Below, piece after piece: positions 5,216 to 8,495 of a stretch of DNA of 8,495 bases; position 1 is the stretch's first letter; the number at the start of each line of letters is the position of its first letter. Where the stretch lies: positions 1 to 8,495 of the forward strand of contig JAZUJE010000011.1 in NCBI GenBank assembly GCA_045642565.1, written 5' to 3'. Origin of the DNA: UBA1764 sp045642565 (GTDB lineage Bacteria; Bacillota; Clostridia; Peptostreptococcales; Anaerovoracaceae). The translations under genes and the position numbers were made by a program. The notes beneath the pieces were generated by a model. That model saw nothing but the letters and a program-made list of their open reading frames with translations, did no database searches and was not told where the DNA came from.

Positions 5216-5467
5216 ATATACTCCTATGTATATGATTTTTAGATAATTAGGTGTCTTATCCCATTTTGGGAGGCCTAAAACTAAAGGCAATTCCAGGAGA
5301 CCCTCGGGTCTCCTGGAATTGTTTCTCTGCTTAGTATTTAAACCAAGTATAGATTAATTTTATCTCCTTTGGGAGATGAATTTTCATTCTGCCCACCATG
5401 GTTGCCCACAATAGGCTTTATGAAAACCACTGGTAACTACACATTACCAAATCATTTTTAGAACTGA
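5216..5467. promoter_or_regulatory. Hairpin-rich spacer between the large SLH gene and the small-gene cluster
   Basis: Besides the 16-bp palindrome, several shorter inverted repeats lie here. TCCCA/TGGGA is at 5259-5263 with 5267-5271, and ATCTCC/GGAGAT at 5362-5367 with 5372-5377. TGGTAA/TTACCA is at 5431-5436 with 5444-5449, just after the SLH stop. CCCACAATA (5405-5413) pairs with TATTGTGGG (5469-5477), which straddles the stop codon. No strong promoter for the minus-strand cluster is visible, so it may depend on read-through from the SLH gene or on a promoter that differs from consensus. Confidence 0.5.
5288..5321. terminator. Perfect 16-bp palindrome, likely terminator or attenuator
   Basis: CAATTCCAGGAGACCC (5288-5303) is exactly complementary to GGGTCTCCTGGAATTG (5306-5321), with only TC between. 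In RNA the realistic loop is four bases. It lies about 145 nt beyond the stop of the large SLH gene and about 70 nt before the HNH-like gene. The minus-strand bases after it are CCTTTAGTTTT, a broken U-tract, so termination might be partial. It is far more GC-rich than its surroundings. Confidence 0.65.
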
Positions 5468-8400
5468 TTATTGTGGGATAAAGTAAATAACTAAATACAT
5501 TACCCCAACTCCTGTTACACCTTCAAGCGAATTAACATCTTCGCTTAAATCACCTTTTGGCGATTTTTCATAAGGTTCAGAGCTACAGTCAACGTCAAGA
5601 GACTCTAAAGGCTGTCCTAAGAATGTAGCTTTTGTTTTTGGATCCTTATCCTCTACATTTACAACCTTGAAACCTTCCGGGCTATCCTCAATAACCAATG
5701 TTTCTCCTGCTACAGAGGTAAGAGTAAATGTAACTTTTTCTTCTGCAGGGCCTTCTAAAACGTCAAGCTCTTCAGTTGGCTCTGTGCTGAAGAAAGGCTG
5801 TGCACTTCTAAATGCAATTTCAAATACACCTTCATCAACAGTTTTTGGATAACCTGGTATTATAGACGCATTATTAGCCTCAACAGTTACAAGTCCCGCA
5901 TTTACGATAGGTTCTTCAATAAAGATTGCTTCAATCTTCTCGAAATCTTCGTCTAACATGAAGCCAAATTGGAAGATTGATGTGTTTTCATCAACGATTG
6001 CTGCAAAGTATGCATCCTTATCATCAACCGGTGTCCATAAACCATCTTTATCAAGTACGTAAATTTCGACATTGCTCTTCTTGCAATCATAAGGACCAAC
6101 ACTAAGCTTTCCATAACCGTTTGATTCAATTAAGAAGCTAGGCAATTTACACTGAGACTCGAATTTGTTGTCGATTAAATTTACGTTGGTTATCTCGTAT
6201 ACACCGTCTTCATCAACATATGCAGTAAGTATATAGTTTCCGCCCATAGCGGCAGTGATTAAGCCAAGAGGATCGCTAATTTCAATATCATCTCTGCCGT
6301 CTGCTGTAATCGCACTGATTGTGAAGCTATTTTTCGTAAGATATGTAGCATTTGCAAATGAATTTTTATCAAGTGCAATCTGGACCATGTTTTCGTATAC
6401 ATCGCCATTGTCTACATAAACAACTTTAAGATCTCCATCATTTTCTACATACCAAACATTCAATGAACGTGCAGTGAAGCTTGGGCATGTATCAGCTGTA
6501 TAAACTGTATATTCAGCGTCTGTATTACCACTGAAATTGCCTTCTTTAAATAAGAATACTGTTTCGTCTGTTACATCAAGACCAAATTTTGTTCCATCAA
6601 GGCCATAGACTTCATCATCACCAGCTTTGAATGATGTATGGAAACCGGCAAGCGCTTTGCTGATAGCCCTTTCGCTGAATTTGTCAATGTTGATTGTTTC
6701 TGTTCCAGTTGCAATCTTAACATCGCCAAAGAGCCATGGGCAACCAGCTGCAATCCATAATTCGCCAAATGCTTTTAAAGCTTCGTCTTCATCGAAGGTA
6801 AATTCTCCTGGTCCTGCAGGTTCAAGGCCTTCAATTAAAGCTTCTGCTATTACTTTTATCAAGTCTTCGCTAAATTCGAATACCTTTTCTCCGTCAGCAT
6901 TTTCAGAGAATGATACAAGTCCAAGCAACTTTCCGCTCATAGCACTTGTCTCGATAACTGGAATCTGTCCCATTTCTTCGAGCATAGCGGCGATAGCAGC
7001 TGTAGTAACAATTTTTTGTCCTACTTTATTTACGCCGAGAGCATTAGCTACTTCAAGGCTAGCTGTAGGCTCTTCTGAAGGATCGGGATAGTTGCCATCT
7101 AATATTGCATCTATAACTAAATCAACAAGTTCTGATGCAAAGTTAAATGTGTTCTCAATTCTATCTAAGCTGATAGATGTTTCTTCTTTGTTTCCTTCAA
7201 GGTCAACAATGTCAGCCTTAAGGTCTGCTCTTCTTCCGCCATCTTTTCTATCCATAAAGAGGCAATCAACTACATAGTAATCTGTATCAACGCCTTCTGC
7301 GAAGATACCAATTACATTACCATACTGATCATAGTAGAAGTTGCATGTTGAACCGAGGTAAAGCTTGTTAAGAAGTGCCTTTGCAGCTGTGAAGATATCC
7401 TCAAGATAATCTGCATATGCTGTGCAAGCAAGATATTTTTCTTCGTCATCTACTGTTACAGTTGTTGGAACGAGCTTTGTTAAGCCATACTTACCAAGTT
7501 CGCCAGCTTCTGTTGTTGCAAGACCAACGATTTCTGCATTCTTATTATTCTTTATATTAACGAGAATGTAATCGCCTACTGCATAGTCATAATCAGCTGT
7601 TTCGCTACTGATTGTAACTGACTTGTCTACATCATCCCATGTGAGTGTTGAGAACTTAAGTGTAGCAGCTTTGTCAACTTTGCCGTTGTCCTTAAGTTTG
7701 AGTTCTGTTACCTTTTCTACCTTTGCAAGATATGTATCGATAACTACTGCTCTTGCTGCCTTAAGCTTAGCTGTTCCTTCTTCATAGAATGCAACGAGTC
7801 TACCCTGAGCTGTGTATTCTTCGTTGTCTTCCTTGTCAGCAATAACAAGCTTTTCCTTGCCCTTTGCTTCAGTTCCATTAACATATGTAACGAATTCTAC
7901 TTCTTCCTTAGCCTTTGGTTCTGGCTTCTTGTCAGCTTCTTCTGCAGCAGCGAGTACTTCTGCAAGGTCAAGATCATCAAAGATGTCTTCTTCTGGTGTT
8001 GCTACTGTGTAGTAAGCATCAGCGTCAACTAAGAATTCAACACTTTCCTTAGCAACTGTGTACTTCTTAACTGGTCTCTTGAACATATCATCATCTGGAT
8101 ATGTAACCTTGATTCCAAGTCTATCTGCGAAGCTATCAGCTTTACCATACTTAGCTGTCTGTGTGTAGTATTCTGAACCGAGTACTACTGCAGCCTTACC
8201 TGTTTCTGGATATCCAACGAAACCATTATCAAGTACGTTGAATGCCATCTTTGCAGCTACTTCTCTTGCAACTGGCTTTGATCCATCGAAGCCTGTGATG
8301 CCCTTTACTAAGCCTTCAGCCTTAGCAACTTTAGCAACCTTTGCTTCCCAGCCTGCACCAAGCATACCTTCGATTTCAGCATCATATCCCATTGCGCAAA

Positions 8401-8495
8401 GTAAGATCTTTGCCCACTGGAATCCGGTAAGTGTTCCGTTAGGATCAAACTTACCATTGCCAATACCAGCAACGATGCCAAGACCTGCAGCTACA
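5468..8495 (-). CDS. Large SLH-domain S-layer-type surface protein, C-terminal 1008 residues
   Basis: The reading frame is open to the right edge, so the N-terminus, with an expected signal peptide and further SLH repeats, lies outside. The ATG at 8392 is internal: frame translation before it gives AAGLGIVAGIGNGKFDPNG and LTGFQWAKILLCAMGY, a textbook SLH repeat with the GIVxGxGNGKFDP and LTxxQxAKxL signatures. A second SLH-like unit (AEGLVKGITGFDGSKPVAREVAAKMAFNVLDN) follows at visible residues about 58-90. The remaining roughly 900 residues are acidic and rich in Val, Asp, Glu, Ala and Lys, with many beta-strand-like segments (for example SLNVWYVENDGDLKVVYVDN). There is a KPEPKAKEE linker and no recognisable enzyme motif. 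This fits a structural S-layer or surface-layer-associated protein anchored by SLH domains. The extreme C-terminus is unusually hydrophobic (VGVMYLVIYFIPQ). The stop is TAA at 5470-5468. It shares orientation with the SLH gene at the left edge. Confidence 0.9.
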   Translation of the reverse strand, partial: VAAGLGIVAGIGNGKFDPNGTLTGFQWAKILLCAMGYDAEIEGMLGAGWEAKVAKVAKAEGLVKGITGFDGSKPVAREVAAKMAFNVLDNGFVGYPETGKAAVVLGSEYYTQTAKYGKADSFADRLGIKVTYPDDDMFKRPVKKYTVAKESVEFLVDADAYYTVATPEEDIFDDLDLAEVLAAAEEADKKPEPKAKEEVEFVTYVNGTEAKGKEKLVIADKEDNEEYTAQGRLVAFYEEGTAKLKAARAVVIDTYLAKVEKVTELKLKDNGKVDKAATLKFSTLTWDDVDKSVTISSETADYDYAVGDYILVNIKNNKNAEIVGLATTEAGELGKYGLTKLVPTTVTVDDEEKYLACTAYADYLEDIFTAAKALLNKLYLGSTCNFYYDQYGNVIGIFAEGVDTDYYVVDCLFMDRKDGGRRADLKADIVDLEGNKEETSISLDRIENTFNFASELVDLVIDAILDGNYPDPSEEPTASLEVANALGVNKVGQKIVTTAAIAAMLEEMGQIPVIETSAMSGKLLGLVSFSENADGEKVFEFSEDLIKVIAEALIEGLEPAGPGEFTFDEDEALKAFGELWIAAGCPWLFGDVKIATGTETINIDKFSERAISKALAGFHTSFKAGDDEVYGLDGTKFGLDVTDETVFLFKEGNFSGNTDAEYTVYTADTCPSFTARSLNVWYVENDGDLKVVYVDNGDVYENMVQIALDKNSFANATYLTKNSFTISAITADGRDDIEISDPLGLITAAMGGNYILTAYVDEDGVYEITNVNLIDNKFESQCKLPSFLIESNGYGKLSVGPYDCKKSNVEIYVLDKDGLWTPVDDKDAYFAAIVDENTSIFQFGFMLDEDFEKIEAIFIEEPIVNAGLVTVEANNASIIPGYPKTVDEGVFEIAFRSAQPFFSTEPTEELDVLEGPAEEKVTFTLTSVAGETLVIEDSPEGFKVVNVEDKDPKTKATFLGQPLESLDVDCSSEPYEKSPKGDLSEDVNSLEGVTGVGVMYLVIYFIPQ

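Larger units (their letters stand above)
134..5467. mobile_element. Possible accessory island between two SLH genes
   Basis: Between two same-orientation SLH genes lie a complete tyrosine recombinase, an ATPase/DUF234 gene, a Fic gene and a cluster of small putative defence genes, each with its own control signals. This patchwork and the recombinase at one end suggest an integration hot spot. Against it, no relaxase, excisionase or transposase is seen, no direct-repeat attachment pair could be recognised by eye, and the true boundaries may lie elsewhere. Confidence 0.3.

Noticed and set aside
5216..5290. Longer reading of the HNH-like protein starting near 5290
   Set aside because: That start is a TTG inside the 16-bp palindrome without a Shine-Dalgarno, whereas ATG at 5215 has AGGAG at the right distance.
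4901..5340. 11-bp direct repeat CTTAGTATTTA at 4901-4911 and 5330-5340 as a target-site duplication
   Set aside because: Exact 11-mers are expected several times by chance in 8.5 kb of AT-rich DNA, and the flanks do not look like element ends.
6627..7091. Plus-strand open frames within 5667-8012 opposite the SLH gene
   Set aside because: They are Ser/Pro-rich antisense shadows of the codon-biased SLH gene, without ribosome binding sites or domains.
1..8495. CRISPR array, tRNA, rRNA or IS transposase
   Set aside because: Nothing with regular spaced direct repeats, cloverleaf arms or transposase motifs was seen on either strand.

Overview
The window looks like an anaerobic, low-GC Gram-positive of the class Clostridia, probably a gut or rumen Lachnospiraceae/Oscillospiraceae-type bacterium. 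The evidence is the lysine-rich secretory signal peptide running into an S-layer homology (SLH) domain, AGGAGG-type ribosome binding sites before nearly every gene, TTGACA/TATAAT-type promoters, use of GTG and TTG starts, and AT-rich spacers. This is inferred from style; no marker gene is present.

Layout. The two ends are surface-layer genes on the minus strand. At the left edge (1-133) are the first 44 codons of a secreted SLH protein. At the right edge (5468-8494) are the last 1008 codons of a very large SLH-domain S-layer-type protein. Between them lies an accessory block. On the plus strand are a complete tyrosine recombinase (365-1372), a DUF234-type ATPase with a PD-(D/E)xK-like C-terminus (1469-2857), and a Fic AMP-transferase with its own N-terminal helix-turn-helix (2975-3871). 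On the minus strand is a compact run of small genes: a treble-clef/HNH-like zinc protein (4898-5215), a three-helix membrane protein that starts at TTG and resembles the Pycsar-effector/DUF5706 membrane domain (4347-4856), a 59-residue protein tightly coupled behind it (4158-4337), and a possible 33-residue ORF (3882-3983).

Regulation that can be read directly. A bidirectional hairpin terminator follows the recombinase, and its right arm supplies the -35 box of a near-consensus promoter for the ATPase. A 19-bp inverted repeat overlaps the near-consensus promoter of the Fic gene and is a strong candidate operator, possibly bound by the Fic protein's own HTH. A 16-bp perfect palindrome lies between the large SLH gene and the minus-strand small-gene cluster and may end or attenuate read-through from the S-layer gene.

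How it may fit together. A recombinase plus several single-gene or few-gene modules of toxin or defence character between two surface-protein genes suggests an integration hot spot or small defence/stress island in an S-layer locus. The least described part is the minus-strand HNH-like/membrane-protein/small-protein trio. No CRISPR array, tRNA, rRNA, IS-type transposase or clear attachment-site duplication was found.
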